NCBI GenBank assembly: GCA_900542395.1
Contig: UQNM01000053.1
Span: forward strand, 1-15,445
DNA length: 15,445 nt
Reading direction: 5' to 3'
From: an uncultured Eubacteriales bacterium
GTDB taxonomy: Bacteria; Bacillota; Clostridia; Christensenellales; Aristaeellaceae
Shown here: positions 6,838-15,317 of the stretch, piece after piece
How the letters are laid out: every line of letters starts with the position of its first letter
Position numbering within the stretch: position 1 is the first letter of the stretch
The notes under the pieces: generated by a model
Told to the model about the DNA's origin: nothing
Databases searched by the model: none
The model's input: only the letters and a program-made list of their open reading frames with translations
Translations under genes and position numbers: made by a program

Positions 6838-7497
6838 TCACGCCCCCATGACGCTCTGAACGACGGCCTTCGGGTCTTCCGCGCGGAAAAGCCCCGTGCC
6901 CATGACCAGCACATCCGCGCCCGCGTCGATGACCCGCGCCGCGTTGCTCTGCTTCACGCCGCCGTCCACCTCGATGAGGATATCGCGCCCCGTCCGCTCG
7001 ATCATCTTCCGAATTTCCGGAATCTTCGCCACGCAGTCCTCGCGCAGCGTCTGCCCGCCGAACCCCGGCTTCACCGTCATCACCAGCACGAGGTCGCACA
7101 GCGGCAGCAGCGGCTCAAGCGCGCTGACCGGCGTTTCCGGGTTGATGCTCACGCCCGCGCGAACGCCCAGCGCGTGGATGGCCTCCAGCGTTTCGGCGCA
7201 GTTGTCCTCCGCCTCGACATGCACGGTAATCAGATCCGCGCCCGCCTTGGCATATGCCTCAATGTACTGCATCGGCCGGGACAGCATCAGGTGCGTATCC
7301 AGAAACAGATTCGTCTGCTTGCGAATCGCGCGCACAAAGTCCGGCCCGAAGCTGATATTCGGCGCGAAGTGCCCGTCCATGTTGTCCAGATGCAACCAGT
7401 GAATCCCCAGCGATTCCGCCATTTTGATTTCTTCGCCCAAACGCATCAGATCCGCGCCCAGCACGGACGGCGAAATTTCAACGATTCTTTTGCTCAT
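6838..7497 (-). CDS. rpe: Ribulose-phosphate 3-epimerase
   Basis: This 219-residue TIM-barrel enzyme interconverts ribulose 5-phosphate and xylulose 5-phosphate in the pentose phosphate pathway. Visible motifs are ISPSVLGAD (strand 1), the metal and catalytic loop HLDNMDGHFAPN (about residues 36-47), DTHLML with its metal-binding His, the phosphate-side VKPGFGGQ, and EVDGGV with the second catalytic Asp, then GADVLVMGTGLF. The start at 7497 is preferred over one six codons upstream. AAGGGG lies a suitable distance before it, and the ATG forms an ATGA overlap with the rsgA stop. Confidence 0.95.
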   Translation of the reverse strand: MSKRIVEISPSVLGADLMRLGEEIKMAESLGIHWLHLDNMDGHFAPNISFGPDFVRAIRKQTNLFLDTHLMLSRPMQYIEAYAKAGADLITVHVEAEDNCAETLEAIHALGVRAGVSINPETPVSALEPLLPLCDLVLVMTVKPGFGGQTLREDCVAKIPEIRKMIERTGRDILIEVDGGVKQSNAARVIDAGADVLVMGTGLFRAEDPKAVVQSVMGA

Positions 7498-8372
7498 TCG
7501 TAACGCCCCTTCCAATTTTCACGAACCTGCGCAAGCAGTTCCCTGTATCGCAGCCACCTCGCCGCGCCCAGCTTTCCCGCGTCCACGGCGGCGTGAACGG
7601 CGCACCCCGGCTCCCGGTCGTGCAGGCACGGCTGAAAGCGACATTCTCCCGCCAGCGCGTTGTATTCCGGGTAGAGCTGGGCAAAATCCTGCGGATCAAT
7701 GCCGTTTTCCAGCTCCAGCAGGCTGAACCCCGGCGTATCGAGCACGAACATGCCGTCCACGACCATCATCTCCGCGCGCCGCGTCGTGTGCCGCCCGCGC
7801 TCGGTCTTGCGGCTCAGCCCGCCGGTTTCCAGCCCCAGCCCGAACAGCGCGTTGAGCAGCGAGCTTTTGCCCACGGCGGATTGCCCCGCCAGACAGGTGA
7901 CCTTGCCGCGCATGGCGTCCCGCAGCTGCGAAACGCCCGTTCCCTCGCGCGCGCTGACGCTGAACACGCGGAGCTGCGTGCCGACGTATTCGCGCCGAAT
8001 CTGCTCGGCCAGCTCGTCGCCCAGGTCAATTTTGTTGACGCAGATCGCCGGAATCATGCCGCCCTTTTCCGCGCGCAGAATCAGCTTGTCGCACAGCAGC
8101 ATGTCCGGCTGCGGCACGCTGGCGACCACCAGCATCAGCATATCGACGTTGGCGACGCTCGGCCGCTCCATCATGCTTTTGCGCGGCAGGATCTCCTCCA
8201 GCCAGCCGTCCTCCTCGCCCTGCCCCGGCGTAAAGCGGACGCGGTCGCCGACCATCGGCGTCATCTTCTGATGACGCAGTTTTTTCTGTGCGCGCAGGGT
8301 GTATTCCTGTCCGTCCTCGTCGCTGAGCACGGTGTAAAAACTGCCGATTCCCCGCAGGATGCTTCCCGTCAT
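7494..8372 (-). CDS. rsgA: Ribosome small-subunit-dependent GTPase A
   Basis: RsgA (YjeQ) is a circularly permuted GTPase that checks late 30S subunit assembly. In its 292 residues an N-terminal OB fold (about 1-65) is followed by the permuted G domain: G4 NKID (113-116), SAREGTG, G1 GQSAVGKS (163-170), RHTT (194-197) and G3 DTPG (212-215). A C-terminal zinc knuckle follows (Cys244, Cys249, His251, Cys257). All key residues are intact. The ATG has AAAGGAG five bases upstream, and that sequence overlaps the prkC stop, so the two are probably coupled. In Firmicutes PrkC-type kinases phosphorylate several translation GTPases, which fits the neighbourhood. Confidence 0.96.
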   Translation of the reverse strand: MTGSILRGIGSFYTVLSDEDGQEYTLRAQKKLRHQKMTPMVGDRVRFTPGQGEEDGWLEEILPRKSMMERPSVANVDMLMLVVASVPQPDMLLCDKLILRAEKGGMIPAICVNKIDLGDELAEQIRREYVGTQLRVFSVSAREGTGVSQLRDAMRGKVTCLAGQSAVGKSSLLNALFGLGLETGGLSRKTERGRHTTRRAEMMVVDGMFVLDTPGFSLLELENGIDPQDFAQLYPEYNALAGECRFQPCLHDREPGCAVHAAVDAGKLGAARWLRYRELLAQVRENWKGRYE

Positions 8373-8381
8373 AGTTCTCCT

Positions 8382-10232
8382 TTACTGCAAAACCGCCGTC
8401 GCTTCGCTCTTGAAGTTTCCATCCAGATAGAGCCGCCATGTGCGAACGCCGCTCGTCTCGCTCCTGAGCGTTACGTGCAGCTCAAGCCGCCCTTCTTCGT
8501 TGTAGGTCGCGGCATACATGTCGCTTTCCTGCCCGTTTTCATCCACCAGCGTCACGCGGACGGTCACGCCGCTCTGCGGCACATCCACCGTCACGGTAAC
8601 GCCCGCCGTGTAGCGCCGCCTGTCGTATCGGCCGACGGTCATATTCACCACGCTGCCGGGCAGAACCTCGGTGAATTTGTCGATGGATTGCGCGAGCACC
8701 ACGCCGTCCTGCCGCGCCGTCTCCACGTTTTGATAGCCGATATCGCCGCAGATCAGGCCGATGGCGTTCATCCGCTCGACGGCCTCCTCCTCGCGCTGGC
8801 CGACCAGCGCCGGCACGACGACGCGCCCGCCGGAAACCGTCAGCGCGACGACCGCGCCCGGTTCGGCGTTCGTCCCCGCCTCCGGGCTCTGCTCAAGCAC
8901 CACGCCGCGCAGTTTTTCGCTCGGCACGGTTTCCACATAGCCCAGCGAAAGCCCCTGCGCAAGCAGAACGTTTTCCGCGTCCTCCACCGCCATGCCCGTG
9001 AGCCTCGGCACGAGCAGAAGCCCCGTTCCCTCGGAGATCACGGCCGTAACCGTTCCGCCCCGCCTCACCTCGGCGTTGGCCTCGGGGGTTTGGTCAAAGA
9101 CGTATCCCTCCGCCTGATCGCTGTATGCGTATTCCGTCTTCAGGGTCAGCCCCGCGTTGCTGACCATGCGCTGCGCCGTCGCCTCGTCCAGCCCGAAGAG
9201 ATCGGGCATGCGCGCCGTCACGAACATCGTGCGGTACAGCCTGAGCCCCGCCACGCCGATGAGCGCGACCAGCACCAGCAGCACGAACAGCGTCAAAAAC
9301 CGCGCGGGCAGACCGCCGGTCTTTTTCCTTCTGCGGATTTTTTCAGCCACCTCGCGCGATTCTTCGAGAATCGCAGGCCGCCGCTGCTCCATAAATTCGC
9401 CGTCCGGATGGCGGAGCGCCCGCCGCAAATCGCGCGCCATCGCCTCCGCGTTCTGATAGCGCTCCTGCGGCAGCTTTTTGAGCGCCTTATCCACGATCAT
9501 CGCCACCGCCGGGCTGACCTTGGCCTGCTCCTCGATGGGCTTGGGCGGCTCCATCAGGTGCATCATCGCGACGGAAACCGCCGTCTCCCCCTCGAACGGT
9601 ACATGGCCGCAGAGCATTTCGTAGAGAATCACGCCGACGGAGTATAAATCGCTCGCCGCCGTCGCCTTCATGCCCTTGGCCTGCTCCGGGGAAAAATAGT
9701 GCACCGAGCCCATCACGTTGCCGTCCGTGGTCAGGGTCTTGGTGTCTGCCATGCCCGCGATGCCGAAATCGCCGACCTTGACCTGCCCCGCGCGGGAGAC
9801 CATCACGTTCTGCGGCTTCACATCCCGGTGGATGATGCCGCGCTGATGCGCGTGCCCCAGCGCCGCGAGAATTTGCAGCGTGAAGCGAATCGCGTCCTCC
9901 TGCGCGATGCCGCCGGTCTGGTTAATCAGCTCCTTGAGCGTCTGCCCATCCACGTATTCCATCGCCAGATAGGATACGTCGCCGACCTCGCCCGCGTCGA
10001 TCAGATTGACGACGTTCGGGTGGCTGAGCTTTCGGCAGACCTCGCCCTCGCGCCTGAAGCGCTCCTTATATTCCGGATCCTCCGCGTATTCCTCGCGCAG
10101 CACCTTGACGGCGACCGTCTGGTGTGTCTTGAGGTCGAACGCGCGATACACAATCGCCATGCCGCCCCGGCCGATGATATCCTCCACGCGGAAACGGCGG
10201 CTGATGATTTTGCCGATCAGTCTTGTTTCCAC
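8382..10232 (-). CDS. prkC: PASTA-domain Ser/Thr protein kinase (PrkC/Stk1 type)
   Basis: This membrane kinase of 616 residues senses muropeptides or lipid II and phosphorylates Ser/Thr targets in growth, division and dormancy. The cytosolic kinase domain (about 14-275) has the glycine loop GRGGMAIVY (21-29), catalytic Lys43 in [13 protein letters not shown] (135-142), DFG (155-157) and a Thr-rich activation loop [14 protein letters not shown] basic linker (RIRRRKK-like) leads to one membrane helix (about 312-332). Outside are three PASTA repeats (about 338-402, 405-469, 471-534) and a 75-residue beta-rich C-terminal part that may be a fourth, non-PASTA domain. The start is GTG at 10232 with GAGGAGGG about 5 bases upstream. 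It overlaps the end of the phosphatase gene by 16 bases, which is typical of this kinase/phosphatase pair. Confidence 0.96.
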   Translation of the reverse strand: METRLIGKIISRRFRVEDIIGRGGMAIVYRAFDLKTHQTVAVKVLREEYAEDPEYKERFRREGEVCRKLSHPNVVNLIDAGEVGDVSYLAMEYVDGQTLKELINQTGGIAQEDAIRFTLQILAALGHAHQRGIIHRDVKPQNVMVSRAGQVKVGDFGIAGMADTKTLTTDGNVMGSVHYFSPEQAKGMKATAASDLYSVGVILYEMLCGHVPFEGETAVSVAMMHLMEPPKPIEEQAKVSPAVAMIVDKALKKLPQERYQNAEAMARDLRRALRHPDGEFMEQRRPAILEESREVAEKIRRRKKTGGLPARFLTLFVLLVLVALIGVAGLRLYRTMFVTARMPDLFGLDEATAQRMVSNAGLTLKTEYAYSDQAEGYVFDQTPEANAEVRRGGTVTAVISEGTGLLLVPRLTGMAVEDAENVLLAQGLSLGYVETVPSEKLRGVVLEQSPEAGTNAEPGAVVALTVSGGRVVVPALVGQREEEAVERMNAIGLICGDIGYQNVETARQDGVVLAQSIDKFTEVLPGSVVNMTVGRYDRRRYTAGVTVTVDVPQSGVTVRVTLVDENGQESDMYAATYNEEGRLELHVTLRSETSGVRTWRLYLDGNFKSEATAVLQ

Positions 10233-10948
10233 GGTTTGCCCTCCTCGCCGGTACAGAGAATCAGCGTCACGTTGTCGCTGCCGCCCGCGTCCAGCGCCAT
10301 TTGAATCAGGCGGTCGGCCGCTTCGTCGGCGGTTTGGCTGTCAAGGAGCGTTCTTTCGATCTCGTCGTCGCGCACCATGCCCGTCAGGCCGTCGGTGCAG
10401 AGCAGAAAGCGGTCGCCGGGCTGCAAATCCGCCGCCAGCAGATCGGGGGTGTTGTCCCCCTCCGTGCCGAGCGCGCGCGTGATGATGTTGCGCCGGGGGT
10501 GCGTTCTGGCTTCCTCCGCGGTCAAAATGCCCGCGCGAACCAGCTCGCCGACGAGGGAATGATCCTGCGTGAGCTGCTCCATGCGCCCGCCCCGCAGGCG
10601 ATAGATGCGGCTGTCGCCGACATGCGCGATATAGATGTAGCCCGCGCCGCGGCACAGCATCGAGAGCGTCGTGCCCATGCCCGCACATTCGGCGTTCCCC
10701 TGCGCGCGCTGATAAATCCGCTCGTGCGCGCCGAGCACCGTCTTTTTGATCTGGTCGATGGAAGGCTTCTTGTGCCGCGCGGCCATTTTGCGCACCGCGT
10801 CAATCGCCATCCCGCTGGCCACTTCGCCCGCCAGATGGCCGCCCATGCCGTCCGCGACGACAAAAACGCCGCGTTTTTCGTCAAACCAGGCCGCATCCTC
10901 ATTCTGTTTGCGTTTTTTGCCGATATCGGTGCGCATCGTCGCCGCCAC
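10217..10948 (-). CDS. prpC: PP2C-family Ser/Thr phosphatase (partner of PrkC)
   Basis: This soluble metal-dependent phosphatase reverses PrkC phosphorylation. PP2C motifs run in order: TDIGKKRKQNED (metal and phosphate binding), VVADGMGGHLAGEVAS, GMGTTLSM, YIAHVGDSRIYRL, LTQDHSLVGELV, RALGTEG, LLCTDGLTGMV and GGSDNVTLI. The metal-binding Asp residues are all present. The start is uncertain by a few codons. I chose GTG at 10948 (243 residues) because GGGAG lies 8 bases upstream; an ATG at 10936 (239 residues) is the alternative. A much longer reading from 11179 would lie inside rlmN and has no family similarity. Its stop lies inside the start region of prkC. Confidence 0.93.
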   Translation of the reverse strand: MAATMRTDIGKKRKQNEDAAWFDEKRGVFVVADGMGGHLAGEVASGMAIDAVRKMAARHKKPSIDQIKKTVLGAHERIYQRAQGNAECAGMGTTLSMLCRGAGYIYIAHVGDSRIYRLRGGRMEQLTQDHSLVGELVRAGILTAEEARTHPRRNIITRALGTEGDNTPDLLAADLQPGDRFLLCTDGLTGMVRDDEIERTLLDSQTADEAADRLIQMALDAGGSDNVTLILCTGEEGKPWKQD

Positions 10949-10968
10949 GCCGTTCACTCCCGTCGTTT

Positions 10969-12036
10969 TCAGGTTTCGCAGTTCAGGTTGTTGTCCTTGA
11001 TATAGCGCCTGCGGAGCTGGCCGCACGCGCCCTCGATGTCGTCGCCCATCTCGCGGCGGCGGGTTACGGAAATCCCCTTCTGTTCGAGCGCATGCTTGAA
11101 CGCATCCACCTCGCGCTCGGTCACGCCCGTCAAACCGCGCTCCGGCACGCTGTTGAGCGGAATCAGGTTGACGTGGCACTGCATGCCGCGCAGTCTGCCC
11201 GCCAGCTCGACCGCCTGCGCCGGGTCGGCGTTGACGCCATGCACCAGCGCGTATTCAAAAATCACGCGCCGCCCCGTCTTTTCGATGTAATAGCGGCAGG
11301 CGTCCAGCACGTCGTCCATGTCGTATTTGCGGGCGACGGGCATCAGCTTTTTGCGCACCTCGTCGTTGGGCGCGTGCAGCGACAGCGACAGCGTAACCGG
11401 CAAATCCTCCTGCGCAAACCGCCGCATGTTTTCAACCAGGCCGCAGGTCGAGAGCGACACGCTGCGCATGCCGATGCACAGCCCGCCCTCCATCCGCAGA
11501 ATCCGCAGGAATTTCACCACGTTGTCGTAATTGTCCAGCGGTTCGCCGCTGCCCATCAGCACGATGTTGCCGACCTTCTGCCCCTGCGGCGCGAGCACGC
11601 CGTTGGCGCAGACGATCTGCCCCAGCATCTCCGCCGGGGTCAGGCTGCGCGCGCACCCGTCCAGCGTGGAGGCGCAGAACGCGCACCCCATCCGGCAGCC
11701 CACCTGTGTGGACAGGCAGAGCGTGTTGCCGTATTTGTAGCGCATCAGCACGCCCTCGATGACATGGCCGTCCGGCAGGCGGTAGAGCAGCTTGATCGTG
11801 CCGTCGAGCTTGGATTCAATCGTCTCCAGCACCGCGACCGGGTTGGCTATGCAGGTTTCCGCGAGCGTTTCCCGCAGCGCCTTAGGCAGGTTGCTCATCT
11901 GCTCGAACGCCGCGCCCTGATGCAGCCACGAAAACACCTGCTTCGCGCGGAACGCGGGCTGACCCAGCGCCTTCAAATACGCCGCCAGCTCGTCCGGGGT
12001 CATGCCCAGGAGCTGCGTCTTTTCCATTTCGTTCAT
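10969..12036 (-). CDS. rlmN: Dual-specificity 23S rRNA / tRNA (adenine-C2)-methyltransferase
   Basis: RlmN is a radical-SAM enzyme that methylates C2 of A2503 in 23S rRNA and A37 of some tRNAs. In its 355 residues an N-terminal accessory domain (about 1-95) precedes the radical-SAM core. The iron-sulfur cysteines are C114, C118 and C121 (GCRMGCAFCAST). Also visible are VLMGSGEPLDNYDN, SLSLHAPN, and the C-terminal methyl-carrying Cys338 in EGACGQLR. The presence of both this Cys and the cluster motif makes a functional enzyme likely. It does not look like Cfr, since family order and context are the housekeeping ones. Its ATG overlaps the rsmB stop by one base (TAATG), with GAAGG just upstream. 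Confidence 0.95.
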   Translation of the reverse strand: MNEMEKTQLLGMTPDELAAYLKALGQPAFRAKQVFSWLHQGAAFEQMSNLPKALRETLAETCIANPVAVLETIESKLDGTIKLLYRLPDGHVIEGVLMRYKYGNTLCLSTQVGCRMGCAFCASTLDGCARSLTPAEMLGQIVCANGVLAPQGQKVGNIVLMGSGEPLDNYDNVVKFLRILRMEGGLCIGMRSVSLSTCGLVENMRRFAQEDLPVTLSLSLHAPNDEVRKKLMPVARKYDMDDVLDACRYYIEKTGRRVIFEYALVHGVNADPAQAVELAGRLRGMQCHVNLIPLNSVPERGLTGVTEREVDAFKHALEQKGISVTRRREMGDDIEGACGQLRRRYIKDNNLNCET

Positions 12037-13778
12037 TATGCCTTCACCCTGCGCATACGGCAGACGTAGAAGCCGTCCGTGCCGTCCCTATGCGCGAACA
12101 TCTGCAAACCGAGGGCGTTTTCATGCGCCGCCAGCTTCTCCGGCAGCTCCGCGCCCATCGGCTGAATCTCGTATTCCGGATGGCGTTCGAGGAACGTCCG
12201 AATCTGCTCCTCGTTTTCCTGCGGCAGAATCGAGCAGGTGGAATACACCAGCGTGCCGCCCACCTTCACCATCGGGGCAATCGCGTCGAGGATATCCTTC
12301 TGGGTGCGGCAAAGCGCCTGCACGCCCTCCTCCGTCACGCGGTATTTCACGTCCGGCTTTTCGTTCATCACGCCCGTGCCGGAGCAGGGCGCGTCCACCA
12401 GCGCCGCATCCAGCGTCATGGCCATATCCTCGCGCGGAACGGACGCATCCTTGACCGCCGGGCGCACGTTTTCCAGCTTGAGGCGGTTCATCGTGCCGCG
12501 AATCAGCTCCACGCGGTGCGCGTGCGTATCCCATGCGTATACGCGCCCCGTATCGCCCATCATCTCGCTGAGCACGGCGGTTTTGCCGCCCGGCGCGGCG
12601 CAGGCGTCCAGCACGGTCTGCCCCGGCTTGGCGCCGACCATGCGCGCGGCCAGCACGGAGCTCTCGCCCTGAATCGTGAACAGGCCGTTCTGGAAGGCGC
12701 GCATGCGGGTCATGTCGCCCGCGCTGTGCACCTTGTACATGCCCGGCAGAATCCCCGGATCAAATTCCAGCTCGTCGTCGGCAAAGAGACTGCGCAGGCG
12801 CGCGTCGTCGCAGCGCAGATAGTTCACGCGAACCGTCACGCTGCGATCCTTCGGGCGGTAGCGCAGAATCTCCATCGCGTCGTGCTCGCCGTAAGCGCTG
12901 ACCAGCATCTGGCAAAGCGCCGTCGGCGCGCTGAACATGACGGAGAGATACTTCACCGCGTCGTCCTGCGGCTTCGGCCAGACCACGTCGTTCTTGCCGC
13001 GGATCATGTTGCGCAGCACGCCGTTGACCAGCCCGGTCAGCGCCTCCAGCCCCATCGCGCGGGTCAGGCTCACGGATTCGTCCACCGCCGCCATATCCGG
13101 CACGCGGTCGAGGTAGAAGAGCTGATACGCGCCCATGCGCAGGATCTCGCGCACGGTCTGGTCGATTTCCTTGTTACCCTCGAGGAACTGGTCGATGCGC
13201 CAGTCGAGCGTCATCCGGTTTTCCAGCGTGCCGTAAACCAGCTGGGTGACGAACGCGCGGTCGCGGCGGGGCAGGTTGGCCTGCGCCAGCCGCTTGTCCA
13301 GCGCCAGCGACGCATACGCATCCGAACGGCTGACGTCCAGCAGCGTTTCCAGCGCCACGCGGCGCGGCGCGAGGTTCATCGGGCGCGGCTTGCGCTCTGC
13401 GCGCGGCGCGCCGAAAGCGGGCTTGTGGTCGCCGAATTTCTTTTCGCCAAAGGACGGCTTATCGCCGAATTTGCGCTCCCCATAAGGCTTTTTGTCGCCG
13501 AACTTTTTCTCACCGAATTTCTTCTCGCCAAAGCCGGGCTTGTCGCCGAACTTGCGCTCGCCGTAAGGCTTTTTCTCACCGAACTTTTTTTCGCCGAATT
13601 TCTTCTCGCCGAAGCCGGGCTTATCGCCGAATTTGCGCTCGCCGTAAGGCTTTTTATCGCCGAACTTTTTCTCACCGAACTTCTTCTCGCCAAAGCCGGG
13701 CTTGTCGCCGCGCGGCTTTCTGTCGGTATTTCGATTTGCGCCGCGGAAACCGCCGTCGCGCCCCCTGTTGTCTGCCAT
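12036..13778 (-). CDS. rsmB: 16S rRNA (cytosine(967)-C5)-methyltransferase with a long repeat N-terminal tail
   Basis: RsmB (Sun) methylates C967 of 16S rRNA. After the tail, a NusB-like domain (about residues 136-270) and the methyltransferase domain follow. In the latter VLDACAAPGGKT binds S-adenosylmethionine, DAPCSGTGVMNEKPD holds the motif IV Cys, and YSTCSILPQENEEQI holds the catalytic motif VI Cys. At 580 residues it is well over the usual 430-450. The excess is a low-complexity N-terminal tail of about 130 residues with 3.6 copies of a 27-residue unit rich in Lys, Gly, Phe, Asp and Glu. It starts MADNRGRDGGFRG. The tail is in frame, preceded by GGAAAGG three bases after the fmt stop, so the start is well supported. 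The tail resembles RNA-binding disordered regions, which is inference. Confidence 0.95.
   Translation of the reverse strand: MADNRGRDGGFRGANRNTDRKPRGDKPGFGEKKFGEKKFGDKKPYGERKFGDKPGFGEKKFGEKKFGEKKPYGERKFGDKPGFGEKKFGEKKFGDKKPYGERKFGDKPSFGEKKFGDHKPAFGAPRAERKPRPMNLAPRRVALETLLDVSRSDAYASLALDKRLAQANLPRRDRAFVTQLVYGTLENRMTLDWRIDQFLEGNKEIDQTVREILRMGAYQLFYLDRVPDMAAVDESVSLTRAMGLEALTGLVNGVLRNMIRGKNDVVWPKPQDDAVKYLSVMFSAPTALCQMLVSAYGEHDAMEILRYRPKDRSVTVRVNYLRCDDARLRSLFADDELEFDPGILPGMYKVHSAGDMTRMRAFQNGLFTIQGESSVLAARMVGAKPGQTVLDACAAPGGKTAVLSEMMGDTGRVYAWDTHAHRVELIRGTMNRLKLENVRPAVKDASVPREDMAMTLDAALVDAPCSGTGVMNEKPDVKYRVTEEGVQALCRTQKDILDAIAPMVKVGGTLVYSTCSILPQENEEQIRTFLERHPEYEIQPMGAELPEKLAAHENALGLQMFAHRDGTDGFYVCRMRRVKA
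13419..13709 (-). repeat. In-frame 81-bp tandem repeat in rsmB (27 aa unit, about 3.6 copies)
   Basis: Matching points recur at 13461, 13542 and 13623, an exact 81-bp period. Units encode GDKPGFGEKKFGEKKFG, a D or E, then KKPYGERKF (residues 24-50, 51-77, 78-104 and a partial 105-120). Within each unit is a smaller GEKKF repeat of 5 residues. Copies differ by a few synonymous and Asp/Glu changes. Confidence 0.93.
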
Positions 13779-13781
13779 TGA

Positions 13782-14720
13782 TTACGCCTTTCCCAGACAA
13801 ACCGCTGTCTGCATGTCGTGCCCGCGCAGATAATCCTTCGCGTTCATGCGCTTTGCGCCGGGCATTTGTATGGTTTCAAGCTCCACGTCGTCATCCCCGC
13901 AGGCGACGACCAGCCCTGTCTTTGCATCCGCGGCGACGATTTCGCCGGGCGCGCCGCTCGGGCCTCTGTGAAGCGGTTTCACGCTGAAAATCTTGATCGC
14001 GCCCTCCGCCGTCGCGGTAAACGCGCCCGGCCACGGCGTCGCGCCGCGCACCAGACAGTCGATCTCGCGCGCGGTCTTCGTCCAGTCGATCCGGCCGGTC
14101 TCCTTGTCGAGCTTCGGCTCATAGGTGGCCTCGGCCGGGTTCTGCGGAATGCGTTTGAGCGTCCCGGCTTCCAATTCGCGCAGCGTCCGGATCAGCAGCT
14201 CCGCCCCCAATTCGGAAAGCCTGTCGCTGAGTTCTCCCGCCGTCTCGGTTTCCCCGATGGGCGTTTCCGCCTTGAGGAGCATGTCGCCGGTGTCCATGCC
14301 GATATCGGTGTACATCGTCGTGATCCCCGTGACGGCCTCGCCCATCATCACGCACCAGTTGATCGGCGCGCTGCCCCGATGGCGCGGCAGCAGCGACGCA
14401 TGGACGTTGATCGTCCCCAGCTTGGGGACGTCCAAAATCTCCTGAGAGAGAAGCTGGCCGAACGCCGCCGTCACGCACAAATCGGGCGCGAGGCTTTTGA
14501 GCGCCTCCACCCCTTCCGCGCGCTTGATGCGCTCCGGCTGAAAGACGGGAATCCCCGCCGAGACAGCCGTTTCCTTCACCGGGCAGGCGGCGAGCTTATG
14601 CCCGCGTCCCTTCGGCCGATCCGGCTGGCAAAACACGCCGACGACCTGATAGCCGTTGTCCAGCAGCGCGCGCAGCGACGGCACGGCGAAATCCGGCGTA
14701 CCCATGAACACGATTCTCAA
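13782..14720 (-). CDS. fmt: Methionyl-tRNA formyltransferase
   Basis: Fmt adds a formyl group from 10-formyl-tetrahydrofolate to initiator Met-tRNA. In its 312 residues the start RIVFMGTPDFAVPSL is typical. The catalytic and folate region has INVHASLLPRHRGSAPINW (Asn105, His107) and IGMDTGDMLL (Asp143), and a C-terminal beta-barrel tRNA-binding domain follows (GATPWPGAF...). The start codon is TTG at 14720, with GGAGGA seven bases upstream inside the end of def; no ATG fits as well. The gene lies 3 bases after the def stop and 3 bases before rsmB. Its first codons were also copied upstream in the def duplication. Confidence 0.95.
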   Translation of the reverse strand: MRIVFMGTPDFAVPSLRALLDNGYQVVGVFCQPDRPKGRGHKLAACPVKETAVSAGIPVFQPERIKRAEGVEALKSLAPDLCVTAAFGQLLSQEILDVPKLGTINVHASLLPRHRGSAPINWCVMMGEAVTGITTMYTDIGMDTGDMLLKAETPIGETETAGELSDRLSELGAELLIRTLRELEAGTLKRIPQNPAEATYEPKLDKETGRIDWTKTAREIDCLVRGATPWPGAFTATAEGAIKIFSVKPLHRGPSGAPGEIVAADAKTGLVVACGDDDVELETIQMPGAKRMNAKDYLRGHDMQTAVCLGKA

Positions 14721-14845
14721 GCGTTATTCCTCCGTCTCTTCCCCGTCGTCATCAAACAGCTCGCGGGACATGATATCCACGTACAGCTGGCCGTTGAGGT
14801 GATCCGTCTCGTGCATGATGCAGCGCGCCAGCAGCTCCTCGGCCT
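14709..14845 (-). repeat. Downstream copy of the def/fmt-start duplication (visible part)
   Basis: This stretch, from the fourth fmt codon back through the def stop into the last third of def, matches 15306-15445. The only differences are one extra GAT-type codon and one substitution (ctggcc against ctgacc). The match runs out of the window. Confidence 0.95.
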
Positions 14846-15200
14846 CGATTTCGTACCATTCGCCGTTGCGATCCTGAAATTTGGCACGCACCTTCATCGG
14901 GCGCTTGACCATGCCGTGGCGACCCGGATCGGAGAGACAACCCTCCGGCCCGTCCTGCTCGCCCTCGGTTTCAAGGATTTCGGGATTAATCATCTCGATC
15001 AGCCCGTCGCCGCAATCCATCACGACCACGCGGCGCAGCACCGCCACCTGCGGCGCGGCCAGACCCACGCCGTTGGCGTTGTACATGGTTTCGGCCATAT
15101 CGTCAAGCAGCTTGTGCAGCTTCTCGTCAAACTTCTCAACCGGGCGGCTCTTTTTGCGAAGCAGCTCGTCCTCGATGCAGATAATCTTGCGAAGCGCCAT
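14724..15200 (-). CDS. def: Peptide deformylase
   Basis: Def removes the formyl group from the N-terminal Met of new proteins, the reverse side of Fmt. In its 158 residues all three family motifs are present: GVGLAAPQV (about 44-52), EGCLS (86-90, metal-binding Cys88) and HETDHLNG (130-137, His130, catalytic Glu131, His134). The C-terminal tail is acidic (DDDGEETEE). AAAGGAGAG lies about 10 bases before the ATG at 15200. It forms the usual def-fmt pair, with the fmt start just after its stop. A second, near-identical def end lies about 600 bases upstream (15321-15445). Confidence 0.96.
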   Translation of the reverse strand: MALRKIICIEDELLRKKSRPVEKFDEKLHKLLDDMAETMYNANGVGLAAPQVAVLRRVVVMDCGDGLIEMINPEILETEGEQDGPEGCLSDPGRHGMVKRPMKVRAKFQDRNGEWYEIEAEELLARCIMHETDHLNGQLYVDIMSRELFDDDGEETEE

Positions 15201-15218
15201 GAAAAATCGTCTCTCCTT

Positions 15219-15317
15219 TTAACTACAACTGACTTGTTTCCGGCTTGTCTTCGTCCCTGCCGTTTCATCGAACGGAAATGGACGCATTAACCCGTCATCC
15301 TTTTTCACGATTCTCAA
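15219..15317 (-). CDS. Small chimeric ORF created by the def duplication (32 codons)
   Basis: From the duplicated TTG (15317), with its GGAGGA Shine-Dalgarno sequence intact, an open frame reads the first four fmt codons (RIV) and then KKDDGLMRPFPF, ending at TAA 15221-15219. That stop runs straight into the AAAAGGAG of the downstream def. No family is recognised. It may be translated, coupling the two def copies, but is probably a by-product of the rearrangement. Confidence 0.3.
   Translation of the reverse strand: MRIVKKDDGLMRPFPFDETAGTKTSRKQVSCS

Noticed and set aside
6837..6914. Upstream start for thiN at 6914
   Set aside because: It would lie inside rpe. The family sequence begins at the ATG at 6836, one base after the rpe stop.
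7593..9647. 684-codon plus-strand open frame
   Set aside because: It is antisense to rsgA and prkC, both of which have full motifs. Its His/Arg/Ala-rich composition is typical of G+C-rich shadows, as with the long plus frames at 4834-6219, 12090-13781 and 13818-15290.
10949..11179. Long N-terminal extension of the phosphatase to 11179
   Set aside because: It overlaps the coding part of rlmN, is Arg/Gly/Pro-rich, and has no PP2C similarity.
13419..13709. 81-bp repeats as a CRISPR array
   Set aside because: The repeats are contiguous, in frame and protein-coding, with no unique spacers.
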